DNA from: Deltaproteobacteria bacterium
Lineage (GTDB): Bacteria > Myxococcota_A > UBA9160 > UBA4427
Assembly: GCA_029261855.1 (NCBI GenBank)
Contig: JAJDAN010000063.1
Span: 1 to 50,489, forward strand
Direction of reading: 5' to 3'
Length of the DNA: 50,489 nucleotides
The notes under the pieces were generated by a model, which saw only the letters and a list, made by a program, of their open reading frames with translations, did not search any database and had not been told where the DNA came from. Shown here in pieces: positions 24,932-33,322 of this stretch. The position numbers were made by a program, and so were the translations under genes. Positions within the stretch are counted from its first letter, which is position 1. The number at the start of each line of letters is the position of its first letter.

Positions 24932-27067
24932 ATGGCTTCCGAAATCGGCCGAGTCTTCGGCCGAACCCCCGGACTGGCCGGCCAACGTGCCGCGGTCCGG
25001 ATCGTGCTCGCATTGTCCGTGCTGTTCCCGACCCTGGGGCTGGTGCCGGTGGGCTTCCGGCCGTCGGCCGCGTGGGCCGACGACGCACCGGGCGAGCGTC
25101 GCCGCCTGCCCACCGCGAGGGTCACCGCGGTGCGACCCGAAGAGCTTCCCGACGACCCGTCGTCCTTCGCCACCGTCATCGAGACGGCGGACTACGAGGG
25201 CGAAGCCACGAGCGTCGAGCAGGTGCTGCAGGAATCCGTCGGCGTCCAGGTGCGCAGCTTCGGCGGTCCGGGCCAGGCTTCGGAAATCAGCATTCGGGGG
25301 TCGACCGGGCAGCAGGTCGTGATCCTGTTCGACGGCGTGCGGCTCAACACCGCGCAGTCCGGGACCGTCGATCTGTCGACCCTGCCGCTCGCCATCGTCG
25401 ATCGCATCGAGATCGCTCGGGGCGGCGGTAGCGCGGAGGTCGGTAGCGGCGCCATCGGCGGTGTCGTCAACATCGTGTCGAAGCGACCCACCGGGAAGCC
25501 GCGTACGAACGCGAGCTTCACCGGAGGCTCCTTCGGCACCTACGAAGGATCCCTGTCCCACGCGGACCGCAGCGGGCCCGTCGACTGGGGGGCCGCCTAC
25601 TCGGGCTTCACGACCCAGGGCGATTGGAAGTTCCAGTCCGTCGAAGTGAAGGCGGACGGCGTGACGGTCTTTCCCAGCGAAGAGCTCGAGCGCGTGAACA
25701 ACGAATCCGAGTCTCACGCGGCGCTGGTGCAAGGGGCGGGCGACCTCGCGGACGGCCTGCGGCTGCGGGTCTGGGACAGCTTCTTCTTCGTCAGTCGTGG
25801 GCAGCCGGGCCCGGACGACGACCCGCTGGCGCCCAACGGCGGGCAGAGCCGGACGGCCCACGAACGCCGGACGCGCAACGTTGCGGCGATGACCCTCGAA
25901 GTCGACGGCTGGGCCCCGCTGCCGGCGTCGGTCCAGCTCGCATCGACCGTCTCCTACCTCTACGAGCAGAGCCGCTTCCGCGAGCCGGAACCCGATCTCC
26001 TCGACGACCCCATCGAGACGCGGCAGAAGAACCGGTCCGGCGCCTGGCGGACGACGGGCCGCTGGCAGGGCAAGGGCTTCGGCGTCGAGCACGACGCGGG
26101 GCTCGGGTTCGAGCTTCGCTACGAGTCGCTGTCCTCGAGCGATGCGGGCTTCCACCGCCGGACCACCGAAGCCGTCACGGTCAGCGACGAGATCGGTGTC
26201 TGGAAGAATCGCGTGCAGCTGGTGCCGACCCTGCGCTTCGACCATTCGGACGACTACGGCAGCGAGTGGATCCCGCACTTCGGCTTGATCGTGTCGCCAA
26301 CCAAGTGGCTTCGCTTCAAGGCGAACGCCGAGCGGTCGTACCGGGCGCCGGACTTCGACGAGCTGTTCTTTCCCGACAAGGGCTTCGTGCGCGGCAACCC
26401 GGACCTCGACCCGGAAGACGCCTGGAACTACGACGGAGGCTTCGAGCTGGGCTTCGAGCAGCTCGCGTTCCTGGACGACGTGCGACTGCAGTGGGCCTAC
26501 TTCTACCAGGACATCGAGAACTCGATCGTGTTCCAGCGCATCAGCCCGACCACCGTCGCGCCCACGAACACGAGCGATGCGCGGGTTCACGGTTTCGAGC
26601 TGTCGGGCCGCTTCGGTCTCTTCGACTGGTTGGAGTTCTCGGCCAATTGGACGCATCAGGACGGAGAGCTCGACGAGGCCCGAGACCCTGCCGACGGCGG
26701 TGGGCTGTTCCCGCCCATCGCACAGCCGGCGGGCACGGCGATCCCCGGCCAGGCGGACGACGAAGTCCAGCTGCGGCTGCGACTCGGTCCCTCGTCCGGA
26801 CTGTTCAAGCTCGTGGCCGAGCGCCACTACACGTCGAAGATCCACCTGAACTTCAGCAACGCATCGACGTTGAGTGCCCGGACCGTCTACGACCTGTCGG
26901 GTGGCGTCGATCTCGCCCAGCTGTGGCGGCTCGACCGTCGCTGGTTTCCGAAGAAGCTGATCGCTTCGATCACCGTCACCAACGTCGGAGACGTGAGCGT
27001 GCGTGACAGCGTGGGGTTCCCCCAGCCCGGACGCTTCCTGTACTTCGGCATCGAGGGCAGCTGGTGA
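24932..27067 (+). CDS. btuB: TonB-dependent outer-membrane receptor, BtuB-like
   Basis: This protein of 711 residues has a long N-terminal export signal (hydrophobic stretch IVLALSVLFPTLGLVPVG). A plug domain follows (VEQVLQESVGVQVR, ISIRGSTGQQVVILFDGV, GSGAIGGVVNIVSKR), then a 22-strand-type barrel with the receptor motif YRAPDFDELFFPDKGFVRGNP. It ends near GRFLYFGIEGSW, an aromatic-rich terminal strand. A clear TonB box was not found; LPTARVTAV after the signal is the best candidate. The riboswitch makes cobalamin or a cobinamide-type corrinoid the likely ligand. Its TGA overlaps the GTG of the next gene. Confidence 0.92.
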   Translation: MASEIGRVFGRTPGLAGQRAAVRIVLALSVLFPTLGLVPVGFRPSAAWADDAPGERRRLPTARVTAVRPEELPDDPSSFATVIETADYEGEATSVEQVLQESVGVQVRSFGGPGQASEISIRGSTGQQVVILFDGVRLNTAQSGTVDLSTLPLAIVDRIEIARGGGSAEVGSGAIGGVVNIVSKRPTGKPRTNASFTGGSFGTYEGSLSHADRSGPVDWGAAYSGFTTQGDWKFQSVEVKADGVTVFPSEELERVNNESESHAALVQGAGDLADGLRLRVWDSFFFVSRGQPGPDDDPLAPNGGQSRTAHERRTRNVAAMTLEVDGWAPLPASVQLASTVSYLYEQSRFREPEPDLLDDPIETRQKNRSGAWRTTGRWQGKGFGVEHDAGLGFELRYESLSSSDAGFHRRTTEAVTVSDEIGVWKNRVQLVPTLRFDHSDDYGSEWIPHFGLIVSPTKWLRFKANAERSYRAPDFDELFFPDKGFVRGNPDLDPEDAWNYDGGFELGFEQLAFLDDVRLQWAYFYQDIENSIVFQRISPTTVAPTNTSDARVHGFELSGRFGLFDWLEFSANWTHQDGELDEARDPADGGGLFPPIAQPAGTAIPGQADDEVQLRLRLGPSSGLFKLVAERHYTSKIHLNFSNASTLSARTVYDLSGGVDLAQLWRLDRRWFPKKLIASITVTNVGDVSVRDSVGFPQPGRFLYFGIEGSW

Positions 27068-28695
27068 CGGATCGCACGCATCGCTTGCGCTCGGCCGCGC
27101 TGTTGGTCGTGCTCGCCCCCCTGGTCCTGGCGGGGAAGTGCGGGGGAGGCGACGGCAGCAGCGGATCGCCGCCCGTCGTCGATCAGACGAGCTCGGATGT
27201 GCGGTGCGCTCCGCTCGGTGAAATCGGCGGCTTCCCGCCGGGCTACGACTTCATCCCGGGCGCCGGCGCGGCGAGTCCCACGCGCCTGCTTGCGGGCACC
27301 GCCACCGGGTCGGTGCTGATCCCGTTCGGGATCGATGCCGTGCCGTTCCAGATCCCCGCCGGTCTCGCGACCTATCCCCTGCCGGGGGATTCCGACGGCG
27401 ACGGCATCCCGGAATTCTTCAAGAGCATCGCCGCCATCGACGGGGTCGCTTCGGACCTCGCGCTCGTGACGGTCAGCGGCAACATCGATGGCGTGCTGTT
27501 CGTCGACCCGGGCGGGGTGGGGCCGCGGTCTGTGCGGGTCGACGTGCCGGCGGCCTTCGACCCCGCCGACTTCGCCCCGTTTCCCGGCCTGCCGGCACCC
27601 GGTACGTCGCGCTTGCAGACGGGCATCACGGCTTCGGCGTGCATCGACGCCGGCGCGGGTGCCCGCGACTCGCGCGGGGATCTCCTGGTGGACGCGATTC
27701 CCATGGCGGCGTGGTGCAACGGGCCGGGCAGCTTCCCGGCGAGCTTCGCGTCGGCGTCGGCACAGGTGGGCGACCGGCTCTTCGTGGCGACATCGAACCT
27801 CGGCGCCCGGCAGGGCATGCCCGACACCCAGTTCCTTCCCGGTGCAGTGGTCGCCTACGACTTCGACGCGTCGGGGGACCCCCTGGTGGTGGGGCCGACT
27901 CTCTCGACGCCGGACGGGCGCCCCTACATCGTGACGAGCGCCTTCAATCCTTCGGGCCTGACCCCGTTCACGACGGCGTCCGGCCGAGCGCTGCTGCTCG
28001 TGACCCAGACCGGCGCCATCGGGATCGAGCAGGACGACCCGAACACCGACGAGATGGAGAGCGGCACCTTGCCCATCACGGATGGCGCCATCGACGTGAT
28101 CGACGTCGCGGCGCTCGAACTCGTCGCGACGATCCCCCTCGCCGACGCCAACCCGAGTCTCGGCCCGCTCGGCATCGATCCCAGCGGACGCGTCGCGGCG
28201 TTCGGCGACGTTGCCGGTCGTTCCGTGTACGCCGTCGATCTGGCGGCCCTCGACGCGCTGCCGCCGGCGGGGTCCGGGGCGCCCGTCGTGCTCGACGCGG
28301 CCGTGATCTTCGACGGCACCAATCCGCTCGTCGTGCCCGGACGCATGCCACGCGCTGCGTCGGCGTCGTGTGGCGGCCGCATGGAGGGCGCAGCCTTCAA
28401 CGCGATGGGCGACCGGCTGTACGCGCTCGAAACCTGCGACGGCACCGTCGGCGCCTGGGACGTGGATCTTTCGGGCGATCCATCCCTCGCCGAGCTGCGC
28501 ACTCGCTTCACGTTCGCGGTGCTGTCGGTGGCCACGGCGGCGCTGCGGGTCGACACCCTGGGGCAACTGCGACAGCCGGCGAGTCTCGCGGTGCGGCCGG
28601 GCACACCGGGCGTCGACTACGCGGGGCCCGACGTCTTCTTCACGATCGGCGATCCGGAGGGACTGGTATGCGGCGTTCGCATCGACGCGCCCTGA
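27064..28695 (+). CDS. Exported beta-propeller-like protein, B12-controlled
   Basis: This protein has 543 residues. The N-terminus (LVVLAPLVLAGKC with C26, then GGGDGSSG) is a signal peptide with a near-lipobox cysteine. Most of the rest shows repeated strands of surface-propeller type, such as IDVIDVAALELVATIPLA, GRSVYAVDLAALDALP and GDRLYALETCDGTVGAWDVD. No named family is recognised. Its start (GTG 27064) overlaps the btuB stop, so it is co-translated with the receptor. By position and propeller character it could be an analogue of BtuG, the B12-binding surface lipoprotein of Bacteroides, which is an inference from context rather than homology. Confidence 0.72.
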   Translation: MTDRTHRLRSAALLVVLAPLVLAGKCGGGDGSSGSPPVVDQTSSDVRCAPLGEIGGFPPGYDFIPGAGAASPTRLLAGTATGSVLIPFGIDAVPFQIPAGLATYPLPGDSDGDGIPEFFKSIAAIDGVASDLALVTVSGNIDGVLFVDPGGVGPRSVRVDVPAAFDPADFAPFPGLPAPGTSRLQTGITASACIDAGAGARDSRGDLLVDAIPMAAWCNGPGSFPASFASASAQVGDRLFVATSNLGARQGMPDTQFLPGAVVAYDFDASGDPLVVGPTLSTPDGRPYIVTSAFNPSGLTPFTTASGRALLLVTQTGAIGIEQDDPNTDEMESGTLPITDGAIDVIDVAALELVATIPLADANPSLGPLGIDPSGRVAAFGDVAGRSVYAVDLAALDALPPAGSGAPVVLDAAVIFDGTNPLVVPGRMPRAASASCGGRMEGAAFNAMGDRLYALETCDGTVGAWDVDLSGDPSLAELRTRFTFAVLSVATAALRVDTLGQLRQPASLAVRPGTPGVDYAGPDVFFTIGDPEGLVCGVRIDAP

Positions 28696-29357
28696 CCGCG
28701 GGAATCGCGGTGTTCGCGTGGCTCGGGCTCGTGGGCCCGGCGGCCGCGCCGCTGCGCGCGGTGGCGCCGCTGGCATCAGGGGCACCAGTGTCACCAGTGG
28801 CACCAGTCGCAAGCGACGAGCCCGGCCCGCGAGTCGTCGCCGTACTGTCGCCTTCCGGCAGCATCGCCCGGGACGTCATCGGCGTGGATCCTTCCGGGCC
28901 GCGAGACCTGTTCCTGTGGCAGCGCGTCGAAGGCCGCGGGCCCGAGATCGTCGGGCGCGTGCGCAGTGGCGCGGACGGAAGCTTCGCCGCCGAAGACGTG
29001 ATGATCTCGCCCCGGGGCGGCCGCATCCTGGTCTCACCTTCGACGGGGGTTGCGCCAGGCTCTTTCGAAGCCGGAGGCGCGGTCTTCGAAGCGACCGCGC
29101 GCCCGCACCTCGTTGCCTGGCGGGAAGGCGAGCAGATCGTCGTGGGAATGGCGGTGCGCGCGCAGTCCGTCCTGCTCGCGGACGCCCGTCGGCGCGAGGT
29201 CGCCCGTTTGGCCGTCCCCGCGTCCCCCCGCCGCGGTGCCGTGTGGCGGGCCGACCTCGAAGCCCGCGTCGCCTTCGTCGCACCCGAACCCGTTCACGGC
29301 CAGCCCGTTGCATGGCAGCCGCTGCCCATCGCCTCGTCACAGGAGAAACGTCCATGA
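28668..29357 (+). CDS. Exported hypothetical protein, B12-controlled
   Basis: This protein has 229 residues. It starts with a signal peptide (RRALTAGIAVFAWLGLVGPAAA) and a short tandem Ala-Pro/Val linker (APLASGAPVSPVAPVA), followed by a small beta-rich domain of unknown family. ATG 28668 lies 28 bases inside the preceding gene and has a strong GGAGG at 28656-28660. Its stop overlaps the next ATG (ATGA). Translation of all four genes behind the riboswitch is thus chained. A periplasmic or surface accessory role in corrinoid uptake is an inference from position. Confidence 0.7.
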   Translation: MRRSHRRALTAGIAVFAWLGLVGPAAAPLRAVAPLASGAPVSPVAPVASDEPGPRVVAVLSPSGSIARDVIGVDPSGPRDLFLWQRVEGRGPEIVGRVRSGADGSFAAEDVMISPRGGRILVSPSTGVAPGSFEAGGAVFEATARPHLVAWREGEQIVVGMAVRAQSVLLADARRREVARLAVPASPRRGAVWRADLEARVAFVAPEPVHGQPVAWQPLPIASSQEKRP

Positions 29358-30418
29358 GAACGCATTCTGAATCCCGCACGCTGCCCCGCCTCGGGGCCGG
29401 CTTCGTGGCCGCCGTCGCCCTCGTCCTGTGGACGGCCGGCACCTGCACCTCGTCGCTGCCGGTCATCCGCATCCTGACACCGGAAGTCGGTGTCGATGAG
29501 ACCTACCACCCGCTCTTCCTCGAGGTCGACCTGTGGGCCTTCGCGGACCTCAGCACCTTCGAGGTGCTGCTCAACGGCGTCGACATCACCGACGACTTCG
29601 CGCTCGAGTACGTCAAGCCGCGCGTGGTCGGGACGGCGATCGACGTCTGGGGCGACGGTCTGGTGCTGCCCGGTGAGAACACCCTCGTCGTGCGCATCGA
29701 GAAGTGGGAGGAGATCCGGGTCTTCGATACGACGGGCGATCCGCATGCGGACGCGGTGGCCGACTTCGTGCCGGGAACGGGCGCGGGTTTCGGGCAGCTC
29801 GAGCTGCCGGGCGTGGTGCTCGGCGCGCCCCAGGGCCTCGGTCTCTTCCTGGGCGGTCTCGACGTGCTCAGCCTCGGGGCGGGCGGCGTCGTCGACCTGG
29901 AGTTCGTCGACAACGTCATCGTCGATCGTCCCGGCGTCGACTTCACGGTCTTCGAGAATCCGTTCTTCACCGTGGTGTTCGGCTTGCTGGGTGAGCCGTT
30001 TGCCGAACCGGGACGCGTGTCGGTGAGCCAGGACGGCGTGACGTGGTTCGCCTTCGATGCCTGCCAGACGGCACCCCTCGACCCGCCGCTCCACCCGGGC
30101 TGCGCGGGTGTGTTCCCGACCCTGAGCGACGACCTCGACCCGCTGGCGCCGCATGCGTCGATCCCGACGGAGACCCCGATCGGCGACCTCGTGGGCGTCG
30201 CCCAGGGCACGCTCGTGGTGCCCGAAGGCTCGGGGGGAGACTCCTTCGATCTCGCCGACGTCGGTCTCGCGTGGGCGCGCTACGTCCGAATCGAGGACGT
30301 GGGTCCAGCGTTGGGCCAGGCCGGGACCGTCGGCTTCGACCTCGACGCCGTCACCGCGGTGAATTCGGCCGTGCCGACGGATGCGAACGACAACGGGGTG
30401 CCCGACGCCGCGGAATGA
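29354..30418 (+). CDS. Exported surface-protein-like gene, B12-controlled
   Basis: This 354-residue protein has a signal peptide ending near TAGTC (C30) and an all-beta body. The central part reads GTGAGFGQLELPGVVLG, then VLSLGAGGVVDLEF and PGVDFTVFENPFF, followed by AEPGRVSVSQDGVTWF. From memory this matches the layout of surface proteins found beside BtuB-type receptors in Bacteroidota (a GGS-type strand, DFxVFEN, then EPG...S-x-DG-x-xW). It ends in a dockerin-like, calcium-loop-type tail (DANDNGVPDAAE). The start (AGGAG at 29341-29345) overlaps the preceding stop. No enzyme motif is seen; ligand capture is possible. Confidence 0.7.
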   Translation: MRTHSESRTLPRLGAGFVAAVALVLWTAGTCTSSLPVIRILTPEVGVDETYHPLFLEVDLWAFADLSTFEVLLNGVDITDDFALEYVKPRVVGTAIDVWGDGLVLPGENTLVVRIEKWEEIRVFDTTGDPHADAVADFVPGTGAGFGQLELPGVVLGAPQGLGLFLGGLDVLSLGAGGVVDLEFVDNVIVDRPGVDFTVFENPFFTVVFGLLGEPFAEPGRVSVSQDGVTWFAFDACQTAPLDPPLHPGCAGVFPTLSDDLDPLAPHASIPTETPIGDLVGVAQGTLVVPEGSGGDSFDLADVGLAWARYVRIEDVGPALGQAGTVGFDLDAVTAVNSAVPTDANDNGVPDAAE

Positions 30419-30446
30419 GACCCGGGCTCCGCTCGAGCCGCAGGCG

Positions 30447-31592
30447 CTAGCCCTGGCCCAGCTCCTGCTCGAGGGCGCCGACGAGGCGGTCGACGTTTTC
30501 CTTGCGGGCGTTCTCGCCCATCAGGCCGACGCGCCAGACCTTGCCGGCGAGCGGGCCGAGTCCGCCGCCGACCTCGATGTCGTGGCCGTCGAGTAGGCGG
30601 CGTCGCAGGCCGGCTTCGCCCGCGCCGCCGTTCCAGCCGAGCACGCTGTCCGGCAAGCGCATGGTGGAAAGCGGTGGCAGGCGGTGTTCTTCGGCGACGA
30701 GGGGCGTGAAGCCGAGGGGCGCGAGCCCGGCGTAGAGGGACGCGGCAGCGTCCCGGTGGCGGGCCGCCCGGGCGTCGAGTCCCTCGGCGATCACCAGACG
30801 CAGGCCCTGGGTGAGGCCGAGGATCGCCGAGATCGGTGCCGTGTGGTGGTAGACGCGCTCGCCGCCGAAGTAGCCGGCGAGCAGGGTGACGTCGAGGAAC
30901 CAGCTCTGGACCGGGCGGCTGCGGGCGCGGACGGCGTCGAGGGCGCGGTCCGAGAAGCTGACCGGGGACAGGCCGGGAGGGCAGGCCAGGCACTTCTGGG
31001 TGCCGCTGTAGGCGGCGTCGATCCCCCAGTCGTCGAGGCGGACGGGCAGGCCGCCCAGGGACGTCACGCAGTCGAGCACCACGAATGCGCCGGCCTCGCG
31101 TGCGGCGGCGGCGATGGCCTCGACGGGCTGCAGCACGCCGGTGGACGTCTCGGCGTGGACGAACGCGACGACCTTGGGCTTCACGCGCGCGATCGCCTCG
31201 GCCATGGCGGCGGGCTCGAGAATGGTGCCGGGCTCGCTGTCGACCCGGGTGACCTCGGCGCCGGCGCGGGCGGCCACGTCGCACATGCGCCCCCCGAAGA
31301 CGCCGTTCACCCCGACCACGATGCGGTCGCCCGGCTCGAGCAGGTTGACGAGACAGGCCTCCATGCCCGCGCTGCCGGTGGCGGAGATGGGCAGGGTCAT
31401 GGCGTTCTGGGTCCCGAACAGGGTCCGCAGGTTGGCCTGGACCTCGTCGAGCAGCGCCAGGAACGCGGGGTCGAGATGGCCCGCCAGGGGTTGGGCCATC
31501 GCTGCCAGTACCGACGGGTGGACGTTGCTCGGTCCGGGACCGAGCAGCAGGCGAGGCGGAAGGGAGGGCAGGTCGGGGGTCGGGACAGTCAT
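30447..31592 (-). CDS. Class V aminotransferase (alanine/serine-glyoxylate type)
   Basis: This 381-residue PLP enzyme belongs to the serine/alanine-glyoxylate aminotransferase branch of class V. The N-terminal LLLGPGPSNVHP glyoxylate-transferase signature, the ATGSAGMEA PLP loop, the VVLDCVTSLGG aspartate and the Schiff-base lysine K200 in YSGTQKCL are all present. It transfers amino groups to glyoxylate, so it may serve photorespiratory-type or purine-degradation (PucG-like) nitrogen recycling. It faces the B12 operon convergently with 28 bases between. The exact donor cannot be set from sequence. Confidence 0.9.
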   Translation of the reverse strand: MTVPTPDLPSLPPRLLLGPGPSNVHPSVLAAMAQPLAGHLDPAFLALLDEVQANLRTLFGTQNAMTLPISATGSAGMEACLVNLLEPGDRIVVGVNGVFGGRMCDVAARAGAEVTRVDSEPGTILEPAAMAEAIARVKPKVVAFVHAETSTGVLQPVEAIAAAAREAGAFVVLDCVTSLGGLPVRLDDWGIDAAYSGTQKCLACPPGLSPVSFSDRALDAVRARSRPVQSWFLDVTLLAGYFGGERVYHHTAPISAILGLTQGLRLVIAEGLDARAARHRDAAASLYAGLAPLGFTPLVAEEHRLPPLSTMRLPDSVLGWNGGAGEAGLRRRLLDGHDIEVGGGLGPLAGKVWRVGLMGENARKENVDRLVGALEQELGQG

Positions 31593-31898
31593 GGAGGCGC
31601 AGCTTAGCGACTTGACGCGGGGGCGAAAATCCTAGGAAAAACGAGGATATGGGCGGAATCCGTCCCGTTGACACCGGCTGGGGCGGCCCGTAGTCTGTGG
31701 CTCCCCCCGCACGTCCCGAAACCACGAGAATTCCGGGGCTCGGCCCCAGGCTTCGGCGACGCCCCTGGTTCGATCGACCTGCTGCCCACGTCGCCGCCCG
31801 GCCTCCACCGAGCGACTCCGGATTCGGGTCGCGAGCGACCCGCGAGGCCTACGAAGAAGCGTGAGACGAAGCATCCAAATCCCTTGGCGGAACGCCCG
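31593..31898. other. Promoter region and long leader before the microprotein-dgt operon
   Basis: This stretch of about 300 bases has no supported gene. It holds the strong promoter listed separately and then about 195 bases of GC-rich leader. An open frame from 31668 into 31899 exists, but its first codons fall in the promoter itself, so it is not the start. Confidence 0.55.
31668..31696 (+). promoter_or_regulatory. Sigma-70-type promoter
   Basis: TTGACA (31668-31673), 17 bases, then TAGTCT (31691-31696). The -35 is perfect, the spacing ideal and the -10 acceptable. The predicted start near 31703 would transcribe the microprotein and dgt after a leader of roughly 195 bases. Confidence 0.65.
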
Positions 31899-32075
31899 GT
31901 GAAGCCCTGGCTCGTGGTCGCCATCGGGCTCGCGCTGGCCGTGGCCGCCGGCTACGCGTTGCTGACCAGCGACCCGATTCTCGAGGCGGAGTCCGCCGGA
32001 GAGCCCCACGGCGACATCCGCGACGATTCGCGCAAGAAGATGCGGGACCTGCTGCGCGACGAGGGGGGCGGCTGA
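31899..32075 (+). CDS. 58-residue single-pass membrane protein
   Basis: This microprotein (GTG 31899) has one hydrophobic helix, PWLVVAIGLALAVAAGYALL, followed by a soluble charged tail (DPILEAESAGEPHGDIRDDSRKKMRDLLRDEGGG split by the overlap). A TTG at 31884 would add five residues. The stop TGA shares its A with the ATG of dgt (TGATG), so both genes are translated together. The function is unknown. The coupling hints at a membrane tether or regulator of the dGTPase, but this is inference. The Shine-Dalgarno sequence is weak. Confidence 0.55.
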   Translation: MKPWLVVAIGLALAVAAGYALLTSDPILEAESAGEPHGDIRDDSRKKMRDLLRDEGGG

Positions 32076-33253
32076 TGCCGAGTATCCCGACGTCCCCCTG
32101 GCTGCTCGACCGCGAGGCGATGGAAAAGGACGAGGCGGCCCGCCTGGCCCCCTACGCGGTCCGCGCCGGGGATTCCGCCGGTCGCGTCCACCCGGAGGAG
32201 CGTCACCGTTACCGCACCGACTTCCAGCGCGACCGCGACCGCATCCTGCACAGTCGGGCTTTTCGCCGGCTCGAGTACAAGACCCAGGTCTTCGTCCACC
32301 ACGAAGGCGACCACTACCGCAACCGGCTCACCCACACGCTCGAGGGCGCCACCATCGCGCGGACGGTGTGTCGGGCCCTGCGGCTCAACGAAGACCTCGC
32401 CGAAGCCGTGACCCTCGCCCACGACCTCGGTCACACGCCCTTCGGCCACGCCGGCGAGCGCGTGCTCGACGAGCTGATGCGCGACGACGGCGGCTTCGAC
32501 CACAACCGCCAGAGCCTGCGCGTCGTCGATCTGTTCGAGGACCGCTACCCCGACGCGCCGGGGCTCAACCTCACCCAGGAGACCCGGGAGGGCATCCTGA
32601 AGCACGGCTGCTCGTGGGAGCACCCGCTGCCGCTACCGCCTCTCGGCAAGCAGCGCACCCTCGAAGCACAGCTCGCCGACGCCGCCGACGAGATCGCGTA
32701 CATGCACCACGACCTCGACGACGGCCTGCGCGCGGGCATCCTCGACGAAGCCGCCCTCGGCGAGACGGCACTCTGGCAACGCGCCCGGGACGGCGTCGAT
32801 CGCGACGCGACGGCCGACGTCAACGACAACGTTCGCCGCTCGCGCATCCTGACCGCCATCATCAACGAGCTGATCACGGACCTGATCGAAGCCTCCGCGG
32901 CGCGGCTCGAGGGCTCTCGGGTCTGCTGCGTCGAAGAAGTGCGCGCCGCCGACCGTGCCTTGATCGCGCTGTCCGACCCGGTGGCGACGGACAAGCTGGC
33001 TCTCAAACGCTTCCTGCTGGAACGCTTCTATCGTCATCCGCGCGTCCGGCACATGACCCGCAAGGCCGAGGGCGTCATCGCCGAGCTGTTCGCCGTCTAC
33101 CGCGAGAGCCCGGAGCTGATGCCCGGCGCCGGACGCGGTCGCGGCGAGGACGAGGGCCCGGCGCGGGCCGTCGCCGACTATGTGGCGGGCATGACGGACC
33201 GTTTTGCCATGTCCGAACACCGCCGCCTGCTGGATCCCCATGAACCCTGCTGA
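32075..33253 (+). CDS. dgt: Deoxyguanosinetriphosphate triphosphohydrolase-like protein
   Basis: This protein of 392 residues removes triphosphate from deoxynucleotides to balance pools or limit foreign DNA. It belongs to the HD-domain dGTPase family: H87 in NRLTHTLEG, H116 D117 in TLAHDLGHTPFGHAGE, followed by GGFDHNRQS. The N-terminal segment RYRTDFQRDRDRILHSRAFR is typical of family members. Length agrees with the type seen outside Enterobacteria. It is chained to a membrane microprotein by a TGATG overlap. Confidence 0.92.
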   Translation: MPSIPTSPWLLDREAMEKDEAARLAPYAVRAGDSAGRVHPEERHRYRTDFQRDRDRILHSRAFRRLEYKTQVFVHHEGDHYRNRLTHTLEGATIARTVCRALRLNEDLAEAVTLAHDLGHTPFGHAGERVLDELMRDDGGFDHNRQSLRVVDLFEDRYPDAPGLNLTQETREGILKHGCSWEHPLPLPPLGKQRTLEAQLADAADEIAYMHHDLDDGLRAGILDEAALGETALWQRARDGVDRDATADVNDNVRRSRILTAIINELITDLIEASAARLEGSRVCCVEEVRAADRALIALSDPVATDKLALKRFLLERFYRHPRVRHMTRKAEGVIAELFAVYRESPELMPGAGRGRGEDEGPARAVADYVAGMTDRFAMSEHRRLLDPHEPC

Positions 33254-33322
33254 CCGCTATGCTGCCGGGCTTCGTGGAGCCGGGTCCGTCCGGGCCCTTC
33301 GCCCGCGGATGGAGCTTCTCCG

